From: TA-20 sp035935115
Lineage (GTDB): Archaea; Thermoproteota; Nitrososphaeria; Nitrososphaerales; Nitrosopumilaceae
Direction: 5' to 3'
NCBI GenBank assembly: GCA_035935115.1
Contig: DASYXK010000002.1
Coordinates: 97,381 to 161,380, forward strand
DNA length: 64,000 nucleotides
Shown here: in pieces, positions 8,742 through 17,262 of the stretch
Position numbering within the stretch: the first letter of the stretch is position 1
Layout: every line of letters starts with the position of its first letter
The notes under the pieces: model-generated
What the model was told of the DNA's origin: nothing
The model's input: only the letters and a program-made list of their open reading frames with translations
Database searches by the model: none
Made by a program: the position numbers and the translations under genes

Positions 8742-10157
8742 ATGTCAAAAACACTATTTGAGAAGATTTGGAATTCTCATGTTGTGGTACAACAAGACGA
8801 TGGGCCTCCCTTACTTTATGTAGACAGGCATCTTGTTCACGAGGTAACATCGCCACAGGCTTTTGATGGGTTAAGAATGAATAAAAGAATGGTACGAAGA
8901 ACTGATCTTACATTTGCTACAATGGATCACAATGTTCCAACAACTGATAGGTCATTGCCAATTGTAGATCAAATCTCTTCAAGACAAATCCAAGTGTTGG
9001 AAAAAAATTGTAAAGATTTTGGAATTGAATTATTTGATATTCACAGCCCAAATCAGGGAATAGTGCATGTTATTGGTCCAGAGCTTGGTATAACATTGCC
9101 TGGCACCACAATTGTTTGTGGCGATAGTCATACCTCTACACATGGAGCCTTTGGTGCATTAGCGTTTGGAATAGGAACAAGTGATGTAGAACATGTCTTG
9201 GCTACTCAATGTATCTGGATGGAAAAGCCAGCAACTTTTGAGATCAAAATAGAAGGCAAGAGAAAAAACCCACATGCTATTACTGCAAAAGACATCATAC
9301 TTTCTATCATACGACAGATAGGAACCACAGGTGGAACTGGCACAGTAATAGAGTATAGAGGAGAAACAATATCTGATCTTACCATGGAACAAAGAATGAC
9401 AATTTGTAACATGTCTATTGAAGCAGGTGCAAGAGCTGGTCTTATTGCTCCTGACGAAAAAACATTCGAGTTCTTACGAGGAAAGAAATATACTCCAAAA
9501 AATTACGATGAACTTGTAAATTATTGGCGTGAAAATCTAAAAAGTGATGTAGGAGCACATTTTGATAAAAGCTTTACACTACATGCTGACAAGATATCGC
9601 CACAAGTATCATGGGGAACAAATCCTGCGATGACTACTGACGTGACAGGAACTGTTCCGTTTCCAGAAGAATATTCTAAAGGAAATCCTGATGAAGAAAA
9701 GGCAGCACTCAAAGCATTACAATACATGGGTCTCAAGCCAGGAACACAAATCACAGACATTTCACTTGATCGAATCTTCATTGGTTCTTGTACAAATTCA
9801 AGATTAGAAGATTTGATCGAAGCATCCAAAATCATCAAGGGTAATAAGATTTCATCCAACGTGCGTGCAATGGTTGTACCAGGATCACAGCTTGTAAAAA
9901 AACAAGCAGAGCAATTGGGGCTGGACAAAATTTTCAAGGATGCAGGATTTGAATGGAGAGAATCAGGTTGTAGTATGTGTCTTGGAATGAATCCTGATAT
10001 CTTGGCCTCTGGCGAGAGATGTGCTAGCACATCAAATAGAAATTTTGAGGGAAGACAAGGTGCAGGTGGAAGAACTCATCTTGTTAGTCCTATTATGGCA
10101 GCAGCTGCTGCGCTAGCAGGACATTTTGTTGATGTAAGAGAATTGGATTTGAATTAG
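8742..10157 (+). CDS. leuC: 3-isopropylmalate dehydratase, large subunit
   Basis: LeuC isomerises 2-isopropylmalate to 3-isopropylmalate in leucine synthesis with LeuD. The 471-aa protein is the bacterial type: DRHLVHEVTSPQAFDGLR near residue 30, VCGDSHTSTHGAFGALAFGIGTSDVEH within about residues 125-155, cluster ligands GSCTNSR and SGCSMCLGMN, then STSNRNFEGRQG. The ATG at 8742 is preferred over an upstream in-frame TTG at 8736. The gene ends one base before leuD. The bacterial-type sequence suggests ancient transfer, as is common for LeuC in this phylum (inference). Confidence 0.93.
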   Translation: MSKTLFEKIWNSHVVVQQDDGPPLLYVDRHLVHEVTSPQAFDGLRMNKRMVRRTDLTFATMDHNVPTTDRSLPIVDQISSRQIQVLEKNCKDFGIELFDIHSPNQGIVHVIGPELGITLPGTTIVCGDSHTSTHGAFGALAFGIGTSDVEHVLATQCIWMEKPATFEIKIEGKRKNPHAITAKDIILSIIRQIGTTGGTGTVIEYRGETISDLTMEQRMTICNMSIEAGARAGLIAPDEKTFEFLRGKKYTPKNYDELVNYWRENLKSDVGAHFDKSFTLHADKISPQVSWGTNPAMTTDVTGTVPFPEEYSKGNPDEEKAALKALQYMGLKPGTQITDISLDRIFIGSCTNSRLEDLIEASKIIKGNKISSNVRAMVVPGSQLVKKQAEQLGLDKIFKDAGFEWRESGCSMCLGMNPDILASGERCASTSNRNFEGRQGAGGRTHLVSPIMAAAAALAGHFVDVRELDLN

Positions 10158-10158
10158 T

Positions 10159-10734
10159 ATGGAACCATTTAAAAAAATTAAAAGCATTGTTACACCTCTT
10201 GATAAGATAAATGTAGATACTGATCAGATTATTCCAAAACAATTTCTAAAACTAGTGCAAAAAACAGGATTTGGTCAGTATTTATTTTATGATTGGAGGT
10301 TTGAAAACGGAAATAAACCAAGAGAAGATTTTGTCTTAAATAATCCAAAATACTATGATTCAAAGATATTGCTTACAAGAGACAACTTTGGATGCGGTTC
10401 TAGCAGAGAACACGCTGCATGGGCTTTGCTTGATTATGGATTTAGAGTAGTCATATCTACGTCTTTTGCAGATATATTTTACAATAACTGTTTTAAAAAT
10501 GGAATTTTACCAATAAGACTTGACTCTCAGAATGTAGAAAAATTATTTAAAAATTTATCCGAGATTGAAGTTGATTTACAAAACCAAATAATAACTACTG
10601 GTGATATTATCATTCCTTTTGAAATAGAAAGTCACAGAAAAAAGACTCTACTTGAAGGACTAGATGATATTGCTATCACTCTACAATATGAAAATAAAAT
10701 AACTATGTATGAAAAATCTAAATCCAAACTTTAG
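10159..10734 (+). CDS. leuD: 3-isopropylmalate dehydratase, small subunit
   Basis: This partner of LeuC begins with an IVTPLDKINVDTDQIIPKQFL segment and has the DNFGCGSSREHAAWAL motif near residue 75. The 191-aa length is typical of bacterial-type LeuD, longer than the 160-aa paralogue encoded upstream. It starts one base after leuC and ends 4 bp inside the convergent nucleotidyltransferase gene. Confidence 0.93.
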   Translation: MEPFKKIKSIVTPLDKINVDTDQIIPKQFLKLVQKTGFGQYLFYDWRFENGNKPREDFVLNNPKYYDSKILLTRDNFGCGSSREHAAWALLDYGFRVVISTSFADIFYNNCFKNGILPIRLDSQNVEKLFKNLSEIEVDLQNQIITTGDIIIPFEIESHRKKTLLEGLDDIAITLQYENKITMYEKSKSKL

Positions 10735-11462
10735 GTCTTCATTTTTTTAATTATACTTTTTATTAATTCTTGATTCCTTTCTATTTTTGTTGGTGACTCT
10801 ACATCTATCCAAGAAGTTTTTTCTATGTCAAATGCGCTAATTGATTGATTTTTTGATAACCCCTGTAAAATATCATATGATAAATTGATCTGTTTTTGTT
10901 TTCTTTGTTTAGATTTAATTAACTTTAAAATTTTTGTAGCAAGTATGTATATACCAAGACATTCTGCCATAGATAACTTGATAATTGGTTTCTCTTTGAA
11001 TTCTAAAATCAGACCATCTTTTACATAAGCATATCCTGTTTCCTCTTTTCTATACCCCCTTGTAGCAACACAAGCGATGCTTTTCTTTTTCTTGTAGAAT
11101 TTTAACATCTTTCCAAGATCAATAGGAGTAAGGTTGTCTACAAACCATAATAGAAATTCAGAATTTTTTCCCAAAAGACTAGATAGGTGAACAAGATCAC
11201 CACCGGTACCACTTTGAGAATCTTGAACAAATCTTATTTTTTTCTTGGTTGCTCTATTTTCAAAATAGCTCTGTATTTGACTGCCAATTCCGTGATAGTC
11301 TGCAAGAATAATTATTTCATCGATAAAACCAAAAGAAGAAACATACTGTACTATGTGATCTATGAGAGGTTTTCCCTCTATTGGGATCATTGCCTTTGGA
11401 AAATAATCTGTAAATGGTTTACCCCTTGTACCCCGTCCACCGGCCAAAATTACAGCTTTCAA
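10731..11462 (-). CDS. Sugar-phosphate nucleotidylyltransferase
   Basis: A single-domain nucleotidyltransferase of the GlmU/RfbA superfamily that would transfer a nucleotide to a sugar 1-phosphate. The N terminus MKAVILAGGRGTRGKPFTDY carries the GGxGTR nucleotide-binding loop and PKAMIPIEGKP carries the conserved Lys. Residues about 85-115 hold SGTGGDL and the WFVDNLTPID metal-site region. At 243 aa it lacks the left-handed beta-helix acyltransferase domain. It starts with TTG 3 bp after rps9 and is probably the last gene of the rpoD-rps9 operon. The exact sugar is unknown. Confidence 0.8.
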   Translation of the reverse strand: MKAVILAGGRGTRGKPFTDYFPKAMIPIEGKPLIDHIVQYVSSFGFIDEIIILADYHGIGSQIQSYFENRATKKKIRFVQDSQSGTGGDLVHLSSLLGKNSEFLLWFVDNLTPIDLGKMLKFYKKKKSIACVATRGYRKEETGYAYVKDGLILEFKEKPIIKLSMAECLGIYILATKILKLIKSKQRKQKQINLSYDILQGLSKNQSISAFDIEKTSWIDVESPTKIERNQELIKSIIKKMKT

Positions 11463-11465
11463 ATC

Positions 11466-11924
11466 TTATCTGTATGATTTCTGCTTTCTTCTTCTGGCAC
11501 TAGGCCCACCAAACTTTTTGGGTTCCTTTCGCCTATCGTCTCCGCTTAGAAGATGTTTATCAAAATCAGTAAGGCGCTTTTTAAGATCCTCACGAATTGT
11601 TTTTGTAAATGGATGATCTTTTGGTTCTTTCTTTGATTTTGTCCAACCTGTCATTGCTCTTGATATAGCTACAGAAGATGCATAGGCCTGTCCCATGAAA
11701 CCACCGCCGCTTACTCTAACGAAAAGATCAATTTTATCTCTTAAATCTCCAGCAACCTCTAGTGGTGCAAGCATTATCTCTCGTGCGGTTTCTTGTTGAA
11801 CCATCTCTACTGGAGTGTTGTTTACTCTAACCATGCCTACTCCTTTTGAAATGTGAACATGTGCTCTTGCAGATTTTCTTGATGCAAAATAACTTTCTAC
11901 TCTAGTAACCATTATTCGTGCCAC
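11466..11924 (-). CDS. rps9: Ribosomal protein S9 (uS9)
   Basis: A small-subunit ribosomal protein whose C-terminal tail reaches the P-site tRNA. It shows KSARAHVHISKGVGMVRVN and ends with the basic GGPSARRRKQKSYR tail typical of uS9. The GTG start at 11924 overlaps the L13 stop by 13 bp; an in-frame ATG at 11912 is a less likely start. Its place after L13 is the standard archaeal order. Confidence 0.94.
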   Translation of the reverse strand: MARIMVTRVESYFASRKSARAHVHISKGVGMVRVNNTPVEMVQQETAREIMLAPLEVAGDLRDKIDLFVRVSGGGFMGQAYASSVAISRAMTGWTKSKKEPKDHPFTKTIREDLKKRLTDFDKHLLSGDDRRKEPKKFGGPSARRRKQKSYR

Positions 11925-12382
11925 CCTACCATTCTCCCAAGATCTCCCATACTGGTATAGTATGGAGAAGCTTTTCTAATCTTTGCATCCTCAAATTGTG
12001 TAGTTGTCATTGATTTAAGCTCGTTTGGTACACCCAAGTACGCTCTTAGTCTTTTGAATGCAGTTATTCCAGATGGTTTTTTTGGTAACATACCTCTTAC
12101 CATCTTGGTTATCATGGTATCTGGTCTTCTTGGGTGAAATGGACCAAACTTTGGATTGTTGATACTTGCAATCTCTAAAAATTTTCTGTACGATTTTATG
12201 ATGGCATCTCTGTCACCACTTAACATGACATTCTCAGTGTTTACAATTGATACTCTATTTCCATTAATCAAGAGTTTTGCTACATGTGAACATAGTCTTC
12301 CTGCAATCATGTTTGTTCCATCCACTATGATATTCTGAACTTGTTTGACTTCGGTCTTTGTTTGGATTTGTTGTTTAGCCAA
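11912..12382 (-). CDS. rpl13: Ribosomal protein L13 (uL13)
   Basis: A large-subunit protein. IIVDGTNMIAGRLCSHVAKLL and the FHPRRPDTMITKMVRGMLP motif identify it. The start is TTG at 12382, inside the last codons of rpl18e (8-bp overlap). At 156 aa it is of normal archaeal length. Confidence 0.94.
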   Translation of the reverse strand: MAKQQIQTKTEVKQVQNIIVDGTNMIAGRLCSHVAKLLINGNRVSIVNTENVMLSGDRDAIIKSYRKFLEIASINNPKFGPFHPRRPDTMITKMVRGMLPKKPSGITAFKRLRAYLGVPNELKSMTTTQFEDAKIRKASPYYTSMGDLGRMVGWHE

Positions 12383-12722
12383 TTATTATCACTCCTTTTC
12401 CTGTTGGATGACTTTTTATTAGATCAGTAAAGTTGAGAATCTTTCCACCAGAGTCTAGAATCTTTTTTGCACCAGAAGTAGAAATAGAAAATGAACAAAG
12501 TGTTATTTTATGTGAAAGGTAACCGGTTCCAAGTACTTTTCCTGGAACAACAATTATGTCATTGTCTTTTACAAATTTATCTATCTGACCAATATTGACC
12601 GTTCTTCTAGCACTAGATGGTTTGAGTGCAAGTTCTGCTAATCTTGACCATATTGGAGCATTGTTTTTCTTTGATGCCCCTTTGAGTTCCTTTACCATTT
12701 GTATAACAACTTGGTTGGTCAT
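12375..12722 (-). CDS. rpl18e: Ribosomal protein L18e (eL18)
   Basis: An archaeal/eukaryotic large-subunit protein of 115 aa. Recognisable parts are WSRLAELALKPSSARRTVNIGQID near the middle and VVPGKVLGTGYLSHKITL. It lies between rpoD and rpl13 in the conserved archaeal operon, 39 bp after rpoD. Confidence 0.92.
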   Translation of the reverse strand: MTNQVVIQMVKELKGASKKNNAPIWSRLAELALKPSSARRTVNIGQIDKFVKDNDIIVVPGKVLGTGYLSHKITLCSFSISTSGAKKILDSGGKILNFTDLIKSHPTGKGVIIIG

Positions 12723-12761
12723 TTGTAATATTGCCTTTTTTAACCCAAATATAATGCATGC

Positions 12762-13397
12762 TCAGCCAAGGGTAGAAATTACTTGCTTGAAGCCATCTAG
12801 TCTTTTTGCAAGCTCTTCTACTCCAACTGATACTATTTGAGCTGGCGTTAGTGCACCTGTTGTTTCTATAGTTAGGATGTGATCTTCAGGGTTTCCAGTT
12901 TCTGTTAACACTGAAACTGTTGCAGAATTCCATTTTGCATGCTCAGTACCCCTTCCTAATCTTGCATATGCTTCAAGCTTTAACTTTTGATTTGGTGCAA
13001 GTTCAATGATTGGAATCTTATCGCTAACTGGTTTTACAACTTCGTCCTCTGAGGTAAGTTCAGCTGATGTAACGGTTCTAGTAGTATCTGCAGAGCCTGC
13101 ATCGATCATTAACATTACTCTGCAACGAGAACAACCAACTTCACTGTGGCAATCGCAATTTGATGCTTCAACAAACCTTGTTAAGTCTGTCTTTATTGGA
13201 ATCATTGCAAGTCTATGGGCTACACCCTCATCTGCAAGGACAGAAGAATTTTCAATTATCACTACGTCATCGATGGCAAAAACAGGCACTCCAGTAAGGC
13301 AAATCCTTCTTAATGCATTTGCATATTGTAATGGTACATTCTTTAATTTAACAACAATCTTCCGTTCATTTTGCTCAATAATCTCTAAAGAAGTCAA
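12762..13397 (-). CDS. rpoD: DNA-directed RNA polymerase subunit D
   Basis: The archaeal homologue of bacterial alpha / eukaryotic Rpb3, needed to start RNA polymerase assembly with subunit L. It shows NALRRICLTGVPVFAIDDVVI near the N terminus and NQKLKLEAYARLGRGTEHAKW. The inserted domain has four cysteines (CDCHSEVGCSRC, about residues 80-91), fewer than the ferredoxin-like domain of some euryarchaeal D subunits. It could hold one metal/cluster or disulfides. The start is TTG at 13397. First gene of the leftward operon, divergent from SBDS. Confidence 0.94.
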   Translation of the reverse strand: MTSLEIIEQNERKIVVKLKNVPLQYANALRRICLTGVPVFAIDDVVIIENSSVLADEGVAHRLAMIPIKTDLTRFVEASNCDCHSEVGCSRCRVMLMIDAGSADTTRTVTSAELTSEDEVVKPVSDKIPIIELAPNQKLKLEAYARLGRGTEHAKWNSATVSVLTETGNPEDHILTIETTGALTPAQIVSVGVEELAKRLDGFKQVISTLG

Positions 13398-13467
13398 ACC
13401 TTAGAGAAAACAATCGATAGTCCAAATAAAAATCTAGCGAGTTTTTCCGTATAGATAAATACCAAAG
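13398..13467. promoter_or_regulatory. Divergent promoter region rpoD / SBDS-exosome
   Basis: The 70-bp gap between two head-to-head operons must hold promoters for both. On the plus strand GTATAGATAAATACC ends about 10 bp before the TTG 13468; on the minus strand a TTTTTATTTGG tract lies about 30 bp upstream of the rpoD start. Such short spacing with TATA-like boxes fits leaderless or nearly leaderless transcripts. Confidence 0.45.
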
Positions 13468-13482
13468 TTGAATATCACAATT

Positions 13483-14169
13483 ATGGACAAGCCATCTATA
13501 GTCAGATTTGCAGTTGAAGGAGAAAAATTTGAGATTCTTGTAAAGCCAGACCCAGCACTTGATTTCAAGTTGGGAAAAAAGAAAGACATTTCATCTATAA
13601 TGATCTCTGAGGAGATTTATTCAGATTCTAACAAGGGCACACGGGCATCGACTGAAAAACTGATGAAAGCATTCAAAACAACAGATCAAACTACAATTGC
13701 GACTATAATTCTTCAAAAAGGTGATCTTAACCTAACAACAGATCAAAGACGAAAGATGGTTTCAGAAAAACGTAAACAAATTGTAGAATTCATTGCCAAA
13801 AACTTCGTCGATCCCAGATCTCATCTTCCACATCCGCCACTTAGAATAGAACAGGCTATGGATGATGCACGAATCTCAGTTGATCCATTCAAAAATGTAG
13901 ACGAGCAAACAAAAGATATTGTTGAACAACTACGTTCCATCATACCGTTAAAATCAGAAAATATGCTTCTTGAAATTCTGGTACCAGCACAATTTGCTGC
14001 ACAATCTTATTCAGTTTTAAAATCTGTAGGGTCTTTAAAAAAAGAAGAATGGCAAGCTAATGGCTCTCTTAAAGTAATACTAGATATACCGGCTGCAGCA
14101 AGAGCAAATGTGATAGATAGATTGGGATCAATAACAAAAGGTTCTGCTTCTGTTGAGGTCGCGAAATGA
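13483..14169 (+). CDS. Ribosome maturation protein SBDS (Sdo1 homologue)
   Basis: SBDS promotes release of the anti-association factor from the large ribosomal subunit. The N-terminal FYSH domain (about residues 1-85) includes FEILVKPDPALDFKLGKK and SEEIYSDSNKG; the middle and C-terminal domains include NFVDPRSHLPHPPLRIEQAM. At 228 aa it is normal for archaea. ATG 13483 is preferred, but a TTG five codons earlier (13468) is possible. It overlaps rrp4 by 4 bp, the usual archaeal exosome superoperon. Confidence 0.93.
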   Translation: MDKPSIVRFAVEGEKFEILVKPDPALDFKLGKKKDISSIMISEEIYSDSNKGTRASTEKLMKAFKTTDQTTIATIILQKGDLNLTTDQRRKMVSEKRKQIVEFIAKNFVDPRSHLPHPPLRIEQAMDDARISVDPFKNVDEQTKDIVEQLRSIIPLKSENMLLEILVPAQFAAQSYSVLKSVGSLKKEEWQANGSLKVILDIPAAARANVIDRLGSITKGSASVEVAK

Positions 14170-14870
14170 TGGAAACAAAAAGAAGATACGTAATTCCTGG
14201 CGACGTTATAACAACTGGACCATTTAGACCAGAACAAAATGTCTACCAAGAAGGAGATCGAATTATTTCTACAAGTGTAGGTATTTCTGAAATTTTTGAT
14301 AACGCTGTACGAGTCATTCCACTTACAGGAATATACATGCCAAAAACAAATGACTTGATTATAGGCAAAGTAATAGGACATTCATCGTTATCATGGGAAT
14401 TTGATATTAACTCGTGTTTTGTAGGATTTTTACCAGCTCAAGATGTTTTTGGCAGAGACTATTCTCCAACCAAAGATGAGCTTAAAGAAAGACTTGACAA
14501 AGGGGACTTGGTTGCAGCACGAGTTGCTAATTTTGATAGATCGCGTGATCCGTTGCTTACTGTACAGGACAGAGATCTTGGAAAAATCGAATCAGGAGAG
14601 CTAATAGAGATTTCTCCTAGTAAAGTTCCAAGACTCATTGGAAAACGGGGCTCTATGATCCAAACAATTGAGATGGCCACAAAAGCAATGATTACAATTG
14701 GACAAAATGGTTGGGTGGTAGTTTCATCTGAAGATCCAGATGGATTATTAAAGGCGATAGAAGCAATCAGAGTGGTTGATGCCCAAGCACACATGCCGAA
14801 CTTGACTGAAAGAGTCAAATCCATGCTTGGGGTAGAACTTGGTGATAATAATGACACAATTAATGAATGA
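14166..14870 (+). CDS. rrp4: Exosome RNA-binding subunit Rrp4
   Basis: The cap subunit of the archaeal RNA exosome. An N-terminal domain with the VIPGDVITTGPFRP segment is followed by an S1 domain (about residues 60-140) and a KH-like domain containing VPRLIGKRGSMIQTI (about residues 155-170). At 234 aa it is a standard Rrp4. It overlaps SBDS upstream and rrp41 downstream, so translation is coupled. Confidence 0.94.
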   Translation: MMETKRRYVIPGDVITTGPFRPEQNVYQEGDRIISTSVGISEIFDNAVRVIPLTGIYMPKTNDLIIGKVIGHSSLSWEFDINSCFVGFLPAQDVFGRDYSPTKDELKERLDKGDLVAARVANFDRSRDPLLTVQDRDLGKIESGELIEISPSKVPRLIGKRGSMIQTIEMATKAMITIGQNGWVVVSSEDPDGLLKAIEAIRVVDAQAHMPNLTERVKSMLGVELGDNNDTINE

Positions 14871-15567
14871 AAATGGAATTAGATGTGATGGAAGAAGGGT
14901 AGATCAATTAAGAAATATATCTATCAAAGTGGGAGTTTTAAAAAATGCAGATGGTTCTGCATACATAGAATTTGGTAAAAACAAAATTCTTGCTGGCATT
15001 TTTGGACCACGTGATGTTCATCCAAAACACATGGCAAATCAAGATTCTGGAATTTTGCGTTGTCGATATCATATGTCTCCCTTTTCTGTTACAGAAAGAA
15101 AAAATCCGGCCCCTTCAAGAAGAGAAATAGAGATCTCCAAAGTAATCAAAGAGGCATTATTGCCTGCTGTAATACTAAAGGACTTTCCTAGAACAGTAGT
15201 AGATGTTTTTATTGAAGTGCTTCAGGCTGATGGAGGTACTAGATGTGCTGCACTGGATGCAGCATCTGTTGCTTTAGCAGATGCGGGAATACCCATGCGT
15301 GATCTGGTTTCTGCATGTGCGGCAGGAAAAGTAGCTGATCAAATAGTTTTGGATATTAATAATGAAGAAGACCAGGAAGGACAGGCCGATATGCCAATTG
15401 CATATATGCCAAATCTTGGAAAAATTACTCTAATGCAACTTGATGGAATCTTATCTCCGTCTGAGTATCAAAAATGTGTTCAAACTGGAATAAATGGCTG
15501 TAAACTAGTTTATGAAATGCAAAGAAAAGCACTAATGGACAAGTACTTTACAAATGGGATACAATAG
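14851..15567 (+). CDS. rrp41: Exosome catalytic subunit Rrp41
   Basis: The phosphorolytic RNase PH-like subunit of the exosome ring. NGIRCDGRRVDQLRNI opens the domain, RREIEISKVI and LQADGGTRCAALDAASVAL follow, and the GQADMPIAYMP motif carries the catalytic Asp. ATG 14851 is chosen; a TTG at 14839 and GTG at 14842 in the same frame would add four residues or fewer. The gene overlaps rrp4 by 20 bp and is 2 bp from rrp42. Confidence 0.95.
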   Translation: MTQLMNENGIRCDGRRVDQLRNISIKVGVLKNADGSAYIEFGKNKILAGIFGPRDVHPKHMANQDSGILRCRYHMSPFSVTERKNPAPSRREIEISKVIKEALLPAVILKDFPRTVVDVFIEVLQADGGTRCAALDAASVALADAGIPMRDLVSACAAGKVADQIVLDINNEEDQEGQADMPIAYMPNLGKITLMQLDGILSPSEYQKCVQTGINGCKLVYEMQRKALMDKYFTNGIQ

Positions 15568-15569
15568 GC

Positions 15570-16376
15570 ATGGCTAATTCAGTTATACTTGCACAACTAA
15601 AAAGAGAACAAATCTTAGAACTCCTAAAAGAAGGAAAAAGACTAGATGGTAGAGGTCTTGAAGATCAACGGCCTCTCTCAATTGATGTAGGAGTAATTCC
15701 AAAAGCAAACGGTTCTGCAAGAGTAAGGCTTGGAGATACCGAGATTGTCACAGGAGTAAAGATTCAACCAGATAAACCATTTCCAGATCTTGGTGATAAA
15801 GGAATACTGATTTGCACTGCAGAAATTCTTCCGCTTGCAGATCCCAATGCAGAGCCAGGTCCTCCTTCTGAAGAAGTAATAGAACTAGCAAGAGTTGTTG
15901 ATCGAGGAATCAGGGAAACTGAGATGCTTGACTTACACCAACTGGTTCTTATCGAGAATAAATCAGTAATTGGAATTTTTATCGATAGCAGTGTAACTGA
16001 TGCAGGCGGAAATCTCTTTGATGCATGTTCATATGCGTCTGTTGCAGCCCTTCTGTCATGTACTGTTCCAAAATATGAAATCAAAGATGAGGCTCCAGTT
16101 CTAATAGAAGGTGTAACTTCAAAGCCTCCTGTAAAAACAATTCCGGTATCTGTTACAATGGCAAGAATTGGAGATCATATTATCGTAGACCCATCATCAG
16201 AAGAAGAAGCTTGCATGGATGCAAGATTGACAATTACAACAAATACTGAGGGAAATATCTGTGCAATTCAAAAGGGAGGAATTGATGGCTTTACCTTGGA
16301 GCAAGTGGTAAGATGCTCAGAAATTGCACTTTCTGTGGGAACAAAAATAAGGAAGCAACTTGAGAAACTGATGTAA
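15570..16376 (+). CDS. rrp42: Exosome non-catalytic ring subunit Rrp42
   Basis: The RNase PH-fold partner of Rrp41 in the hexameric ring. It shows LDGRGLEDQRPLSIDVGV and an ANGSARVRLGDTEIVTGVK block; it lacks the Rrp41 catalytic Asp context. At 268 aa it matches the family. The Rrp41-Rrp42-L37Ae-Pcc1-prefoldin order is the conserved archaeal arrangement. Confidence 0.94.
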   Translation: MANSVILAQLKREQILELLKEGKRLDGRGLEDQRPLSIDVGVIPKANGSARVRLGDTEIVTGVKIQPDKPFPDLGDKGILICTAEILPLADPNAEPGPPSEEVIELARVVDRGIRETEMLDLHQLVLIENKSVIGIFIDSSVTDAGGNLFDACSYASVAALLSCTVPKYEIKDEAPVLIEGVTSKPPVKTIPVSVTMARIGDHIIVDPSSEEEACMDARLTITTNTEGNICAIQKGGIDGFTLEQVVRCSEIALSVGTKIRKQLEKLM

Positions 16377-16377
16377 A

Positions 16378-16593
16378 ATGGTTAAAAGTAAAAGCTCTTC
16401 ATTAAAGGGACTTGGTGCAAAGTATGGTTTAAAACCACGCAAAAAATTTACTGCAGTTCATAGACTTTTGAAAGCAAAGCGAAGATGTGTTGAATGCGGT
16501 TCCACCAAGTTTGGGCGCGTTGCAGTAGGGATATGGGCATGCAAAAAATGTGGCTTTAAAATAGCTGGAATGGCATATGATGTCAAGGTATAA
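16378..16593 (+). CDS. rpl37ae: Ribosomal protein L37Ae (eL43)
   Basis: A 71-aa zinc-ribbon ribosomal protein. The N-terminal SLKGLGAKYGLKPRKK segment and a four-Cys zinc site (CVECG near residue 38 and CKKCG near residue 57) identify it. It begins one base after rrp42 and overlaps pcc1 by 17 bp. Confidence 0.93.
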   Translation: MVKSKSSSLKGLGAKYGLKPRKKFTAVHRLLKAKRRCVECGSTKFGRVAVGIWACKKCGFKIAGMAYDVKV

Positions 16594-16822
16594 TGCCAAG
16601 ATAGAAATTTTTGCTAAAGAAAAAACAAAATCCATTTTTGACTCAATTCAAACAGACAACAAATTCTCAGCTGAAACTCCCACAAAAACAATAATGTCTT
16701 TTGATAAAAAAATTACAATCTTAATTGATGCACAAGAGCTTTCACATTTGCGTGCAAATCTGAATTCTACGTTGCGTCTTGTACAGGCAAGCAACGATTC
16801 TATCGAATCGGTAAAAATATAA
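16577..16822 (+). CDS. pcc1: KEOPS complex subunit Pcc1
   Basis: The small dimerising subunit of the KEOPS complex, which makes the N6-threonylcarbamoyl-adenosine modification in tRNA. It is an 81-aa alpha/beta protein with the typical C-terminal helix LSHLRANLNSTLRLVQASNDSIESV. Two adjacent ATG codons (16577, 16580) are possible starts, both inside the L37Ae gene. Context with exosome and prefoldin supports the call. Confidence 0.85.
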   Translation: MMSRYNAKIEIFAKEKTKSIFDSIQTDNKFSAETPTKTIMSFDKKITILIDAQELSHLRANLNSTLRLVQASNDSIESVKI

Positions 16823-16845
16823 GCAAATCAAATCGTGAATCTAAC

Positions 16846-17235
16846 ATGTCTTCTGGTGAGCAACAAATTCCACCGTGGTTACAAGAACAAGTTGGAAGAT
16901 TACAACAACTACAACAAAACCTCCAATCCATCATGGGACAAAAACAACACTTGGAGATGGAGCAACTTGAGACAGAAAGAGCACTTGAAATTCTCAAAAA
17001 AGCAGATGATAATGACGCTGTTTTCAAAAACGCAGGTTCCATACTAATAAAATCAACAAAAGCAACTCTTATTGCAGAACTGGAAGAAAAAAAAGAACTT
17101 GCTAACACTCGCATTACGGTATTATCAAAACAAGAAACACGTGTTAAAGAAAATCTCAAGGAAGCAGAGACCAAGATAAAGGAAATGTTGCGTGGGCCAT
17201 CTGACGGTCAACCAAAAACAGATACTCCCAAATAA
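16846..17235 (+). CDS. pfdB: Prefoldin beta subunit
   Basis: A jellyfish-type molecular chaperone subunit. The 129-aa protein has an N-terminal coiled coil (QQLQQNLQSIMGQKQHLEME), a short beta-hairpin region (AVFKNAGSILIKS) and a C-terminal coiled coil, the normal layout of beta prefoldins. It would assemble as alpha2-beta4 hexamers; the alpha subunit is not in this window. Confidence 0.93.
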   Translation: MSSGEQQIPPWLQEQVGRLQQLQQNLQSIMGQKQHLEMEQLETERALEILKKADDNDAVFKNAGSILIKSTKATLIAELEEKKELANTRITVLSKQETRVKENLKEAETKIKEMLRGPSDGQPKTDTPK

Positions 17236-17262
17236 AATATTAACAAACCCTGTAAATGTTAT

